Source of the DNA: an uncultured Acidimicrobiales bacterium
Lineage (GTDB): Bacteria; Actinomycetota; Acidimicrobiia; Acidimicrobiales; SZUA-35
Assembly: GCA_937922805.1 (NCBI GenBank)
Contig: CALAJV010000010.1
Location: 1 to 64,000, forward strand
DNA length: 64,000 nucleotides
Reading direction: 5' to 3'
Shown: in pieces, positions 1 through 9,376 of the stretch
Numbering within the stretch: position 1 is the stretch's first letter
Layout of the letters: each line of letters starts with the position of its first letter
Made by a program: the position numbers and the translations under genes
The notes under the pieces: generated by a model
The model's input: the letters and a program-made list of their open reading frames with translations, nothing else
Told to the model about the DNA's origin: nothing
The model's database searches: none

Positions 1-2931
1 GGGACTGTTGTTGGGTTAGGTGCGGTTGGGGTTGGTGCGGGTGTTGTTGTTGTTTCTGACACTCCTGAGGTTCTTGGTAGGTCTGATGCTCCGGGTGGGT
101 TAACAGAGGAGCCAGGTCAGAACCCACAAACCCAACCAGAGGCACAGCCTGAAACGGGGCCTGTTGTAGTGCCGGACGTGGTGCCCGATATTGGCGAACC
201 CATGCCAACGGGTGATGCCGATGTTCCGATCGCTTTGCCCGAAGTACTTCCTGGTCCGGGGTTTGACGAGCCGATTCCCGGCTTCTTGGTGCCAGCTGAA
301 GAGGGCACACCAGCGCAAGAAGTTGCCCCGGTTCCGGTATGGCCGGGCGATGTTGAACCAGGTTTGCCAGATCTCCCGAACCCAGGCGGGTCCGAGTCAG
401 AGCCAGGTAGGCCAGTTCCGTACGCGGCGCCGGGCGAAGACGATTTTGGAACAACCTTGATTCCCTATGGTCCTAGTGGCGTTCCTCTTGGCGGTTCCGA
501 ATTGTTGCCCGAGATAGTTAACACTATTGGTGAGGGCGGGGGCGACGATGAGGTATCTAGCGATGGTCAGAACGCTGACAGTGGTAGCGACGATGGTGCG
601 ATCGACGCCGATGAAATTGACGCCTTGGAGTCAGAGTCGGACGGCCAGGCCAATCAGTTACAGCCCTATAGCCCTTCGGCTGCCGCGACGCCATTGACGC
701 AAACGCCAATTGTTAATGACATGGTGGCGGTTCGAGAATATGACAATGCGGGGAGTTGGCAACTGACCAATCCCGAAGGTCATACCGCTTCAGTAGGGGC
801 GTTGTCACCGTCAGACTTTCTAAATGAGCGGGAACAAGCGTTGGTCGCTGACGCTGTTAATCCGGGGGCTGATAATCCGGCCGCGTTGGCCGGTGCAGGT
901 GACCAGGCTGAGTTGGACGCGGCGTTGTCCAGGTTGCCTAGGTACCCCAACGACCAGCAGGTTCGGGTAACGCTACCGTCGTCTCCTGAGATGTTGGACA
1001 TGATCGCAGCCGGGGAAATAACGCTCGCTGAGTTGACCGTTGCCGTCGCTCCAGACGATGCAGACTTCGGCGATATCGAAATCAACATTGAGCGTCACGA
1101 TTCGGCCCGTGTTATTCCAGGCGTTGGTGGCAATCCACATGCAGTAGTGTTCCGACCAGGGACGAGATTACTGGTCAACAACTCGGACAATCCTGATGGG
1201 CAAGTAATTGTCGATGTTGAAGAGATCCCTGCGCCAGCTTGGGTTCCTCAAAGCGGCGAATTGGGAGGCTCGGATTTAACCGTTCAAGTGCTACCCGATC
1301 GAACTTGGCAAGTTGCGTTTCCGGACGGAACGATAGAGTCTGGCAGCCTCGATAACAGTTCGCCACCGGCGCACCGATATTTGAATGCGGATCAAAGAGA
1401 AGCAATCGAATGGTACGTAGATGATGGCCTCGAGGTCAATGAAGGCCTTCGGGGTGGGCCCGTGAAACACTACCAATCTGAGGTTGACAACCTCGATCGT
1501 GCTTTGGCCACGCTCCCTCGGGTTGAGGGAACGCTGTATCGCGGGGTGAAAAACAACGCCGAATTCGAGCGGATGGTTACCGACGGTGTTATCACCGACC
1601 CTGGTTACCAGAGCACAACACCAAACCTCGACGTTGCCGTTTCATACACCGATCTTGCTGAGGTACCTCAAGAGCTGTTCGAGCCCACTGATACGGGGAC
1701 TACCGGGTACGTGCTTGAGATTCGCGGATCGCAGTCGGGTCGCCTGGTCCAGCGAGATCTCGAACGGACCGACGATTCTTCTGATGAAGAAGTACTTTTC
1801 CCTCGAGATACTTCTTTCCGAATTGTTGATGAGCTGCTAAGTGGAGTGGAAGGGGTCAGACACCTAGTCGTCGAAGAGGTAGTTGGCGAGACGCCAGACC
1901 CAAATCCCGGCACTGGTAACAGCGAACCAGACGGGGGTGGAAGCGAGGACCGTTCCGCCGCCGAGCAAGAATATCAGTCACTGCTAGAGCAACAAACCGA
2001 GGCGTTTGATCGCTATGCAACGCGCTGGAACCCAGCTCACCGGCAAGAGTTATACGACGTTGGGGATCGAGTAGTCCAAGCGAGGATTGCGCTGGAGGGC
2101 TCAGAGGTACTGGGAGAACAGGTACCGGGCGAAGAGGTGGCGGACACCGAGGCTATGCAGCCAAGCGACGGTTCGTTGGATGATGTGTGGGCGAACTATA
2201 AGCAGGCGGCAGCCAGGCACAGCGAACTCCGAGTCGAGCAACAGAATCTGCTCGAAGCTGAATACGGACAAAGAGCCGAAAGAGTAGGCAGCGAGCCTTC
2301 CGCTCTGGCCCAAAAAACTGACGAAGTAGCCCAAGCCCGAGCCGAGCTCGAGGCGCTAGAAGAAAAATTTAGAAACTTGGCCTCCGGTGAACAGGGATTT
2401 AGTCCTACTGATCGAGGGAACCGTTTCGGTGATCTCATTGCCAAAGGTGAACAAGAACTTTGGCAAACGTACGCCGCAGCTGATGAGCGTCTCACTGCGG
2501 CCCAAGTTGCTCTTCGCGAAGGCAGGGCTCGATACGATGCGAGCGTCGCCTCCGATCGCGAGGTTCTCGAAGATCTTTCAGCCCAGGTGACCGCAGAGGA
2601 AACGACTGTCAGGCAAAGTCTATTCGATCTCAAACGGGTGATCAGTGACTACCCACACCGTCCGAGCTGGCAGGACCCGCTCGGAGAAGGTGTCGAGGCG
2701 ATGGTTTTCGACGTTGGCGACAACCGGGTTGTTAAAGTCCTCAGAGCGGCCGGCGACAGCGACAGACTATGGGAAGGTCTGCCATACTCACCGGAAGCTA
2801 AAACACGAAACCCTCAGATCGCCGAGCAGAACGATCCGACATGGTCGAGAGCCTTCGAGCTGGCGGCGCAAGAAGAAGCTGCTCTCAACGAAAAGGCTGC
2901 TCGAATGGTTGAGTTCAACAACCAGTTGTGA
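1..2931 (+). CDS. Large toxin-like protein with tandem ART domains, 3' part (5' end outside window)
   Basis: The frame is open from base 1, so the gene begins upstream; codons are numbered from base 1. Codons 1-18 are hydrophobic, Gly/Val-rich and may be a membrane segment, followed by a Pro/Glu/Asp-rich linker to about codon 220. Codons 274-409 resemble a degenerate copy of the next domain. Codons 461-628 look like an ADP-ribosyltransferase (ART) of the exotoxin type: YRG with Arg514, STT at 538-540 and the acidic motif DEEVLFPRD with Glu597. Codons 640-880 are Ala/Glu/Gln-rich and probably coiled coil. From codon 895 a kinase-like start is seen, with glycine loop GEGVEAMVF and Lys912 in VVKVL. 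A TGA at 2929-2931 ends the frame in the middle of this domain. The architecture suggests a polymorphic-toxin-type exported effector; no immunity gene is recognisable. The exact family is unproven. Confidence 0.72.
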   Translation, partial: GTVVGLGAVGVGAGVVVVSDTPEVLGRSDAPGGLTEEPGQNPQTQPEAQPETGPVVVPDVVPDIGEPMPTGDADVPIALPEVLPGPGFDEPIPGFLVPAEEGTPAQEVAPVPVWPGDVEPGLPDLPNPGGSESEPGRPVPYAAPGEDDFGTTLIPYGPSGVPLGGSELLPEIVNTIGEGGGDDEVSSDGQNADSGSDDGAIDADEIDALESESDGQANQLQPYSPSAAATPLTQTPIVNDMVAVREYDNAGSWQLTNPEGHTASVGALSPSDFLNEREQALVADAVNPGADNPAALAGAGDQAELDAALSRLPRYPNDQQVRVTLPSSPEMLDMIAAGEITLAELTVAVAPDDADFGDIEINIERHDSARVIPGVGGNPHAVVFRPGTRLLVNNSDNPDGQVIVDVEEIPAPAWVPQSGELGGSDLTVQVLPDRTWQVAFPDGTIESGSLDNSSPPAHRYLNADQREAIEWYVDDGLEVNEGLRGGPVKHYQSEVDNLDRALATLPRVEGTLYRGVKNNAEFERMVTDGVITDPGYQSTTPNLDVAVSYTDLAEVPQELFEPTDTGTTGYVLEIRGSQSGRLVQRDLERTDDSSDEEVLFPRDTSFRIVDELLSGVEGVRHLVVEEVVGETPDPNPGTGNSEPDGGGSEDRSAAEQEYQSLLEQQTEAFDRYATRWNPAHRQELYDVGDRVVQARIALEGSEVLGEQVPGEEVADTEAMQPSDGSLDDVWANYKQAAARHSELRVEQQNLLEAEYGQRAERVGSEPSALAQKTDEVAQARAELEALEEKFRNLASGEQGFSPTDRGNRFGDLIAKGEQELWQTYAAADERLTAAQVALREGRARYDASVASDREVLEDLSAQVTAEETTVRQSLFDLKRVISDYPHRPSWQDPLGEGVEAMVFDVGDNRVVKVLRAAGDSDRLWEGLPYSPEAKTRNPQIAEQNDPTWSRAFELAAQEEAALNEKAARMVEFNNQL

Positions 2932-3372
2932 GAAACGGCGACAGACGCGAACGGTAATCCGATTGGGCATCTCATACCAGAACACCGGCTCCGAGAAGAC
3001 ATACCGGGTGGGTTTGAGTTGGACAAGGTGCCCGTCGGTGAACCTGGCTATACCGTCGCTGGCGAACTTGATCGCGAAAGCTATTTCCAAGCGTTCGAGA
3101 ACTTGGTACCTATCTACAACGGGCTGCGAAAACTTGGTGTCGACACCGATTTCAAAGACGATCAGGTCTTCTTTGATGAAGAGGGCAATGTGACCGCGAT
3201 GTTCGACTTTGGAGATCGTGCTGGCCTGCCAGGTCAAAATACCGATAGCGAGGTTCCGTTCGGTTTAGTCTACGAATGGGTCGTTCGCGGCGAAAGCAAA
3301 TTTCGATACGACCTTCTCGACAAGCTTGGTCTCCAGTACGACGAGGACTACGACGAGTTGAGCTGGCGCTAG
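2932..3372 (+). pseudogene. Kinase-like C-terminal remainder, in frame after the TGA
   Basis: The reading frame of the preceding gene continues without any other stop from 2932 to a TAG at 3370-3372. Near its start it has a hinge-like stretch (GHLIPEH), then GVDTDFKDDQVFFDEEGNV and MFDFGDRAG, where Asp1069-Phe-Gly resembles the kinase DFG metal-binding motif. The glycine loop and Lys lie before the TGA, so neither piece alone could form a whole kinase fold. The best independent start is the TTG at 3019, without a clear ribosome binding site. Either this is the separated end of a nonsense-mutated gene, or the TGA is read through, or it is an assembly error. Confidence 0.6.
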
Positions 3373-3611
3373 TTCGAATTCTTCGCGATCGACGTGGCCA
3401 AGGAGCCCTATCCCCCGAGAGGTAGTCGTCGGCCGGGTTGCCGGTGCTTGTCTGTTCGAATCCTCCAATGGATTTTGTACCTGTTTTGTGGGAGAGTCGG
3501 TACCTTGCGTTTGTGACACCGCCTCGGGGGGCGGATCGTCACGAACACAAGAACCAACCACAAACGGCCGGATCAGCTGGGTTCGGTTCCTACATAACAA
3601 GGGGGAAGCTT

Positions 3612-4076
3612 GTGCAGATTGATGTAACTGTCAACGGGCAACCGAAATCGGCGGACGTAGAGCCGCGAACGTTACTTGTCCACTATCTTCGAGATGACCT
3701 AGGTTTGACCGGCACCAACATCGGTTGTGACACCTCGTCGTGTGGTGCTTGCACCATCCACGTGGAAGGCGAGTCGGTAAAGTCCTGCACCATGCTGGCC
3801 GCTCAGGCCCGCGGTGCCGACATCACCACAATAGAAGGCATGGCGACCGATGATGGCCTCCATCCGATGCAGCAGGCGTTCATGGAATGCCACGGTCTCC
3901 AGTGCGGGTACTGCACCCCTGGTATGGTCATGGCCGCAACGTCGCTGCTCAAAGAAAATCCATCGCCGACCGAGGCAGAAGTAAGAGAAGGCCTCGAAGG
4001 TAACCTCTGCCGTTGTACCGGTTACCACAACATCGTGAAGTCAGTCATGAGCGCAGCCGGAGGTGGTTCGCAATGA
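3612..4076 (+). CDS. coxS: Carbon monoxide dehydrogenase-type small subunit, [2Fe-2S] protein
   Basis: This 154-residue protein is the iron-sulfur subunit of an aerobic CODH/xanthine dehydrogenase-type molybdenum hydroxylase and passes electrons from the Mo site to FAD. Plant-type [2Fe-2S] ligands are visible at Cys39, 44, 47 and 59, and the second cluster uses Cys98, 101, 133 and 135 (CGYCTPGM and CRCTGYH). A GTG start at 3612 is chosen because AAGGGGG lies 6-7 bases upstream and the protein then begins at the usual family position; a longer frame from 3438 would add an unrelated N-terminus. Its stop overlaps the ATG of coxL (ATGA). Confidence 0.93.
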   Translation: MQIDVTVNGQPKSADVEPRTLLVHYLRDDLGLTGTNIGCDTSSCGACTIHVEGESVKSCTMLAAQARGADITTIEGMATDDGLHPMQQAFMECHGLQCGYCTPGMVMAATSLLKENPSPTEAEVREGLEGNLCRCTGYHNIVKSVMSAAGGGSQ

Positions 4077-6445
4077 CGAACGTAGTTGGAACCCCTCGCC
4101 TTCGAAAAGAAGATCCTAAACTCCTCACCGGCGAAGGAAAATTCGTAGACGACATCCAAGTGGCCGGTCAGTTGTGGATGGGCATGGTTCGAAGTCCCAT
4201 GGCCCACGCCCGAGTCCGGTCGATCGACACGACGGCTGCGGCCGCCATGGAAGGCGTCCACGCGGTCTACACTGGCGCTGAGTTGGCCGAAATGGGGTTG
4301 TGGATCGCTCCGCTGCCTTGCGCATGGCCAGTAACTGAAGACATGGTCAACCCGGAGCATTACCCGGTGGCCACCGGCGAAGTGCATCACGTCGGCGAAA
4401 TTGTTGCCGTTGTCTTGTGCGAAACCCGGTACGGCGCGGCCGACGCCGCCGAGCTTGTCGACGTTGACTACGAACCGCTACCAGCCGTAGCTTCAGTAGA
4501 AGCGGCGCGGGACGGTTCAGCAACCGCACACTCAGCCCACGACACCAATAAGGCTTACCACTGGCCCCTAATCCCTGATCCTGACGCTCTAGAAGCGGCG
4601 TTCGCCAACCCGGCCCACACCGTCAAAGGCGAATTCGTTCAACAGCGACTCATCCCGGCGGCAATGGAGCCTCGTGGTGTGTTGGCTATACCATCCCCGG
4701 GTGGTGGCGATGTCACCTTATATAGCGCCACGCAGGTGCCTCACATATTGAAGGTGATGATTGCGGCCACCACCGGCCTATCAGAGAGCAAACTTCGAAT
4801 CATTGCCCCTGCGGTTGGCGGCGGCTTCGGAGCCAAGCTCAACGTGAACCCTGACGAGGTTCTGGCGGTCACATTGGCCAACAAGCTAGGTCGAGCGGTT
4901 CGGTGGACCGAATCTCGGTCCGAAGCAGCGTTCTCAACCCACCAGGGGCGAGGCCAGCTACAGACAATCGAGATAGCAGCCGACGAGAACGGCAAAATCC
5001 AAGGTGTTCGAGTTCACCTCGACGCCGACATGGGCGCCTACATGATGCTCATTACCCCGGGTGTGCCGCTGCTCGGCAGTTTCTTATACACCGGTGTTTA
5101 CGATGTGCCAGCGTTTGGGTTCACCTGCGACGGCTACTTCACCAACCTGACCCCAACCGACGCCTACCGTGGCGCTGGTCGACCCGAAGCGAGCTACGCC
5201 ATCGAACGAGCGATGGACATGTTGGCGCTAGAAGTTGGGGTTGGACCTGACGAAATCCGTCGTCGTAACTACCTAGCTGGTGGTGGCGAATTCGAGAACT
5301 TGGAGACGGCGTCAACGCTGGTGTTCGATTCCGGCAACTACGCACCGAACCTCGACGCTGCTCTTGAGTTGGCCGATTACTCTGGACTCCGCGCTGAGCA
5401 GCAGCGACGGCGTGACGCTGGCGAGTCGAAACAGCTTGGCATCGGACTTTGCACCTACGTTGAGATTTGCGGTTTGGCCCCTAGCCGGGCACTAGCCGGG
5501 CTTAACTACGGTGCTGGAGGTTGGGAGCACGCAGTGGTGCGTTTCCTTCCTACCGGCAAGGTAGAGGTCGTGACTGGTTCAACCCCACACGGACAAGGTC
5601 ATGAAACGTCGTGGTCGATGATTGTGGCCGACAAGCTCGGTATCGATCCCGATGATGTCACCGTACTGCACTCCGATACTGCGATCAGCCCCCTCGGGTT
5701 AGATACCTACGGGTCTCGATCACTGTCTGTTGGTGGCGTTGCCGTCGCCATGGCTTGCGACAAGGTGGTCGATAAAGCTAGAGAAATTGCGGCCCACCAG
5801 CTGGAAGCTAACCCCGACGATCTCGATTTCGCTGGTGGTGCGTTCACCGTAAAGGGCTCGCCCGATAAAACGCTTCCAATCCAGGCAGTTGCGTTCGGGG
5901 CCTTTACCGCTCACAACCTCCCCGATGGCATGGAGCCGAACTTGCAGGAACAAGTCACGTTCGACCCTCCAAACTTTGCTTTCCCCTTCGGCACCCACGT
6001 AGCTGTGGTTGAAGTCGATGAAGATACCGGCGATGTCACGCTGATGGATTACAGCGCCGTCGACGACTGCGGCAATCAAGTCAACCCGCTTATCGTCGAA
6101 GGGCAGGTTCACGGCGGCATTGTTCAAGGTGTGGCCCAAGCCCTGTGGGAAGGAGCCGAGTACGATGTCGATGGGAACTGTAAGAATCCATCGTTCCTCG
6201 ATTATCTGGTTCCATCGGCCATGGAAGTGCCGAACATCAAGATGTCGTCGACGACAACGCCAAGCACCTCCAATCCGCTCGGGGTAAAGGGTGTAGGCGA
6301 GGCCGGCACGATCGGCTCAGCGGCGGCGGTCATCAACGCCATCTGTGATGCGTTGAGCCCCCATGGAATAACCGACATGCCAATGCCAGCGTCTCCGTCA
6401 ACAGTTTGGAACGCTATTCAAAACGCAAACGGAGGTGGCCAGTGA
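4073..6445 (+). CDS. coxL: Form II aerobic CO dehydrogenase-like large subunit
   Basis: Molybdopterin-binding catalytic subunit of 790 residues, normal for CoxL. The active-site loop is AYRGAGR (364-370), the form II signature, instead of AYRCSFR with the Cu-ligating Cys of true form I CO dehydrogenases. The conserved catalytic Glu is probably Glu743 in GVGEAG. The gene order S-L-M is also that of form II operons (form I is usually M-S-L). The physiological substrate of form II enzymes is uncertain, so CO oxidation is not assured. The ATG at 4073 overlaps the coxS stop by four bases and the coxM start overlaps this stop, showing translational coupling. Confidence 0.93.
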   Translation: MTNVVGTPRLRKEDPKLLTGEGKFVDDIQVAGQLWMGMVRSPMAHARVRSIDTTAAAAMEGVHAVYTGAELAEMGLWIAPLPCAWPVTEDMVNPEHYPVATGEVHHVGEIVAVVLCETRYGAADAAELVDVDYEPLPAVASVEAARDGSATAHSAHDTNKAYHWPLIPDPDALEAAFANPAHTVKGEFVQQRLIPAAMEPRGVLAIPSPGGGDVTLYSATQVPHILKVMIAATTGLSESKLRIIAPAVGGGFGAKLNVNPDEVLAVTLANKLGRAVRWTESRSEAAFSTHQGRGQLQTIEIAADENGKIQGVRVHLDADMGAYMMLITPGVPLLGSFLYTGVYDVPAFGFTCDGYFTNLTPTDAYRGAGRPEASYAIERAMDMLALEVGVGPDEIRRRNYLAGGGEFENLETASTLVFDSGNYAPNLDAALELADYSGLRAEQQRRRDAGESKQLGIGLCTYVEICGLAPSRALAGLNYGAGGWEHAVVRFLPTGKVEVVTGSTPHGQGHETSWSMIVADKLGIDPDDVTVLHSDTAISPLGLDTYGSRSLSVGGVAVAMACDKVVDKAREIAAHQLEANPDDLDFAGGAFTVKGSPDKTLPIQAVAFGAFTAHNLPDGMEPNLQEQVTFDPPNFAFPFGTHVAVVEVDEDTGDVTLMDYSAVDDCGNQVNPLIVEGQVHGGIVQGVAQALWEGAEYDVDGNCKNPSFLDYLVPSAMEVPNIKMSSTTTPSTSNPLGVKGVGEAGTIGSAAAVINAICDALSPHGITDMPMPASPSTVWNAIQNANGGGQ

Positions 6446-7266
6446 TACCAGCATCATTTGACTACGTGGAAGCCGAATCGGCCGACGCAGCCATAGCTGC
6501 GATGACCGAACACGGCGATGAAGCAAAGCTGATGGCAGGCGGCCATAGCCTCATTCCTTTGATGAAGTTCCGATTGGCTGCGCCCACCGTTGTGGTAGAC
6601 ATCGGACGGGTTACTGACCTTAGTGGCATCACCGATGCCGGTGATCATGTGTCGATCGGAGCGTTGGCTACTCATCGAGCCTTGGAAACAAGCGACCTGT
6701 TGAAGGCTGAGGTTCCGATCCTTTCCCACGTTGCTTCGCAGATTGGCGATCCATCGGTTCGTCATCGTGGAACGATAGGGGGCTCGCTAGCACACGGCGA
6801 CCCAGCTTCTGACCTACCAGCCGCTTTGCTAGCGCTCGGTGGTTCCGTTGTAGCTCGAGGACCGAACGGCGAACGAGAAATCGCCGCCGAAGATCTGTTC
6901 ACTGGCTTCTTAGAAACAGCGTTGGCGCCAGATGAGCTGATGACCGAAATCCGAGTACCCAAAGTGGGTAACGCCGGATGGTCATTCCAAAAGTTCAATC
7001 GGCGAGCCCAGGATTGGGCCATCGTCGGCGTTGCTGCGGTATTGAACGGGCGCAACGGTGTTGCCTTGGTCAACATGGGGTCAGTTCCGATGTCGTCGGC
7101 TGCGGTGCAAACTGCACTGGACTCAGGTGCCAGCGTCGATGACGCTGCGGCACTGGCCGCTGAGGGCACGACACCGCCAGAGGATCTCAACGGCGACGCC
7201 GCCTACCGGTCACATCTGGCTCGGGTTTTGGTAAAGCGTGCGTTGACAGAGGCGACCGCTAGCTAG
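6442..7266 (+). CDS. coxM: CO dehydrogenase-type medium subunit, FAD-binding
   Basis: FAD-binding subunit of 274 residues that takes electrons from the iron-sulfur subunit. It shows the two family FAD motifs: AGGHSLIPLMKFRLA near residue 34 and TIGGSLAHGDPASDLPA near residue 110. A GTG start at 6442 overlaps the coxL stop (GTGA) and has GGAGGTGG 4-5 bases upstream, so it is preferred over the in-frame ATG at 6406 inside coxL. It is the last gene of the coxSLM unit, which ends in a strong terminator. Confidence 0.92.
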   Translation: MIPASFDYVEAESADAAIAAMTEHGDEAKLMAGGHSLIPLMKFRLAAPTVVVDIGRVTDLSGITDAGDHVSIGALATHRALETSDLLKAEVPILSHVASQIGDPSVRHRGTIGGSLAHGDPASDLPAALLALGGSVVARGPNGEREIAAEDLFTGFLETALAPDELMTEIRVPKVGNAGWSFQKFNRRAQDWAIVGVAAVLNGRNGVALVNMGSVPMSSAAVQTALDSGASVDDAAALAAEGTTPPEDLNGDAAYRSHLARVLVKRALTEATAS

Positions 7267-7296
7267 ATTGAGCTAAATCTAGAAGTTCACACAAGT

Positions 7297-7356
7297 AAGA
7301 CCTGCCGTTCGTCGAGTGCCTAAGGCACTCTCGAACGGCAGGTCTTTCGCTTTTTT
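7297..7356 (+). terminator. Rho-independent terminator after coxM
   Basis: A long, almost perfect hairpin: AAGACCTGCCGTTCG pairs with CGAACGGCAGGTCTT, and the inner GAGTGCC pairs with GGCACTC around a TAA loop. It is followed by TTTCGCTTTTTT. It separates coxSLM from the secreted-protein genes. Confidence 0.9.
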
Positions 7357-7420
7357 AGTGCATCAGGGAAAAAGTTGGACCTGCCGCGAGGATTGTGCGG
7401 TGTCAGCCGTCAAACCACAT

Positions 7421-9304
7421 ATGAGCACCAAAAGGATGACACGGCGCAACGGTCAGAACGGGGCTGAGAATGGCCGGGTCAGTCCTCGCTTGTTGTTAGC
7501 GGCACTATCGATGGTGGTAGCAGCAGCCGGTTTGGCGGCAATGGCTAGACCTACGGCTGCGCAGGTCGACGAAGCGGTGGGCCATTGTTCTGAAGCCGAT
7601 TGGAACCGAGACGATCACTTCTGTCTCGGCAGTGCCACTATCGAAGACCAGTGTGTTGACGACGACGGTGATGGTTGGGGTTGGCGTGGGGTTTGGCCCG
7701 CCGGTGAGTCGTGTGAGGTTGCGGCTGGCGGCGCCAGTAGCGGTGGTGGTTTGGGCGGTTTGGGTGAGTGTGTTGATCCTGACGGTGATGGTTGGGGTTG
7801 GCGTGGGGTTTGGCCTGCAGGCGAGTCGTGTGAGGTTGCGGCTGGCGGCGCCAGTAGCGGTGGTGGTTTGGGCGGTTTGGGTGAGTGTGTTGACGACGAC
7901 GGTGATGGTTGGGGTTGGCGTGGGGTTTGGCCTGCTGGTGAGTCGTGTGAAGTAGCTCCCGAGGCGCGCTACGGGGCTGGAGTGCCGCAGACTGAAATCT
8001 CTGAACTAGAAGAATCTTCTCTTCGACCGAAAGCTGTCGTCTCGATCGGCGACTCTTACCTATCGGGGGAAGCGGGTCGGTGGGCCGGCAACGGCGACAA
8101 CGTAGATCGAGGCATCGGTATCTACGGCGACACCCACCAGGGCGGCCAAGGGTGTCATCGGAGTGACGTTGCCCCAATTAGAAGCGCAGCGATTCCCGAT
8201 GTCGAGGTGTTCAACTTGGCCTGCAGCGGGGCAAAGTCGAACGACGTCACAGAAGGGGATCAGTCTCAACTGGTTGCGCTACGTGACATCGCCACCAGCC
8301 ACAAGATCGAGATGATAGTCATTTCAATCGGCGGAAACGACGCTGGGGTTGGCGAGCTCGCCGCGTATTGTTCAAAAAAATCGGTGACGTCGGGCAGCTG
8401 TAAGCAAGCACGATTTGAGTCGTTCCATCGGACTGTTCGAGACGACGTCGCCGGAAAGGTGGATGAGTTGGTAGCTGATGTGCAAGCCTTGAAAACCGGC
8501 GCTCGGATCGTGCTGCAATCCTACATTTCTCCCTACGGCAACACGATGCGGTACTCGGGCTGGGAACGGACAAGCCATGGCTGCCCAATCCAGAGTAAGG
8601 ATCGTCGATGGATACGCAACGAACTGGTTCAGCACTTCGACGACATCTATCATCGGATCGCTCTTGACCGAGGCATCGAATTTCTTTCGTTGGCTGATGC
8701 CTTCGACGGCAAAGAGCTGTGCGCCGAAGGAGTTACTTGGGGTAAATACACCACAGACCCAGCTCGGCTCGAGTGGGTCCGCCGGGTCACCTTGGACGCT
8801 GATCGGACTCGGGAGAGCCTGCACCCGAACGCGCTAGGGCAACAAGCGCTTGGACGATGCCTTCGACTGTTGTGGGCCACGCCGGAGCAGTCGTATCACA
8901 AATGCACGAACTTAGGTCAGGGTCCGAACGAGATGAGACTCTCCCACGACGCCCCGACACTGGTTCAACCGGTGCAGTTTGCGATCGACAACGTCGACAT
9001 CGCCGAGGAAAACGGCAGCTTGCAATACAGCACGCAGGTTACGGCCAGTCGTACTAGCACCGGTTCGACCGTCATATTCTACTTCTGGCGGAACGGGGCG
9101 TGGGTTGACACCGATTTCCGAGTGGTGAATCTACCGGCTGGCGAACCCGCTGAGATCTCGATCGAGCAGTTCACCGGCAGCTACGACGGGCCGCAATACC
9201 AATCCGGGTTATCAGTCGAGGTTCGAGAAGGAGTTCTGTTTGGCGCACGTACCGAACCGATCACCGGACCAGTCGTGATTCCAAACGTCGATCTTGGCCC
9301 CTGA
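7421..9304 (+). CDS. Secreted SGNH/GDSL-type esterase with N-terminal DGDGWGW repeats
   Basis: The 627-residue protein starts with a basic stretch, a hydrophobic segment (about 22-41) and a likely signal peptidase site after PTAA. Three near-identical 39-residue repeats follow, each with CVDxDGDGWGW and a second Cys 20 residues after the first; DxDGDG matches a calcium-loop pattern. The hydrolase domain has block I GDSYLSGEA (Ser212), ISIGGNDAG (Asn306) and SLHPN (His468), with Glu where many SGNH enzymes have Asp before the His. This fits an extracellular Ser-His esterase or lipase; the substrate is unknown. A beta-rich C-terminus of about 120 residues has no recognised family. The ATG at 7421 is chosen because the earlier in-frame start at 7316 lies inside the upstream terminator; no clear ribosome binding site precedes it. 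Confidence 0.85.
   Translation: MSTKRMTRRNGQNGAENGRVSPRLLLAALSMVVAAAGLAAMARPTAAQVDEAVGHCSEADWNRDDHFCLGSATIEDQCVDDDGDGWGWRGVWPAGESCEVAAGGASSGGGLGGLGECVDPDGDGWGWRGVWPAGESCEVAAGGASSGGGLGGLGECVDDDGDGWGWRGVWPAGESCEVAPEARYGAGVPQTEISELEESSLRPKAVVSIGDSYLSGEAGRWAGNGDNVDRGIGIYGDTHQGGQGCHRSDVAPIRSAAIPDVEVFNLACSGAKSNDVTEGDQSQLVALRDIATSHKIEMIVISIGGNDAGVGELAAYCSKKSVTSGSCKQARFESFHRTVRDDVAGKVDELVADVQALKTGARIVLQSYISPYGNTMRYSGWERTSHGCPIQSKDRRWIRNELVQHFDDIYHRIALDRGIEFLSLADAFDGKELCAEGVTWGKYTTDPARLEWVRRVTLDADRTRESLHPNALGQQALGRCLRLLWATPEQSYHKCTNLGQGPNEMRLSHDAPTLVQPVQFAIDNVDIAEENGSLQYSTQVTASRTSTGSTVIFYFWRNGAWVDTDFRVVNLPAGEPAEISIEQFTGSYDGPQYQSGLSVEVREGVLFGARTEPITGPVVIPNVDLGP
7652..7948 (+). repeat. Tandem 117-nt coding repeat, 2.5 units, with DGDGWGW
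   Basis: The Cys-Val-Asp codons recur at 7652, 7769 and 7886, an exact period of 117 bases (39 codons). The DNA is nearly identical between copies and rich in GGT, GTT and TTG codons. A fourth almost identical copy of about 90 bases lies in the next gene at about 9584-9674. Confidence 0.95.
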
Positions 9305-9376
9305 CTGAACCAGGTTCTGCCAAGCGCTCACCGCAAGCAATGAAACCGAAAAATTGACTGGAATGAAAGGTGAAAG

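Noticed and set aside
2929..2960. TGA as a selenocysteine codon
   Set aside because: No convincing SECIS-like hairpin follows by eye, no Cys-containing active site is expected at this place in a kinase-like domain, and no selenocysteine genes are in the window.
3440..3475. GTTCGAATCC-like T-loop, possible tRNA or attachment site before coxS
   Set aside because: The flanking bases cannot form a T-stem, and no acceptor stem or anticodon arm is found.
7652..7948. Regular repeats as a CRISPR array
   Set aside because: Repeats and spacers are all one continuous coding frame, with conserved spacers; no cas genes are near.
7638..8177. Long minus-strand open frame rich in His, Pro and Arg
   Set aside because: It is the antisense of the DGDGWGW repeats and exists only because of their biased codons.
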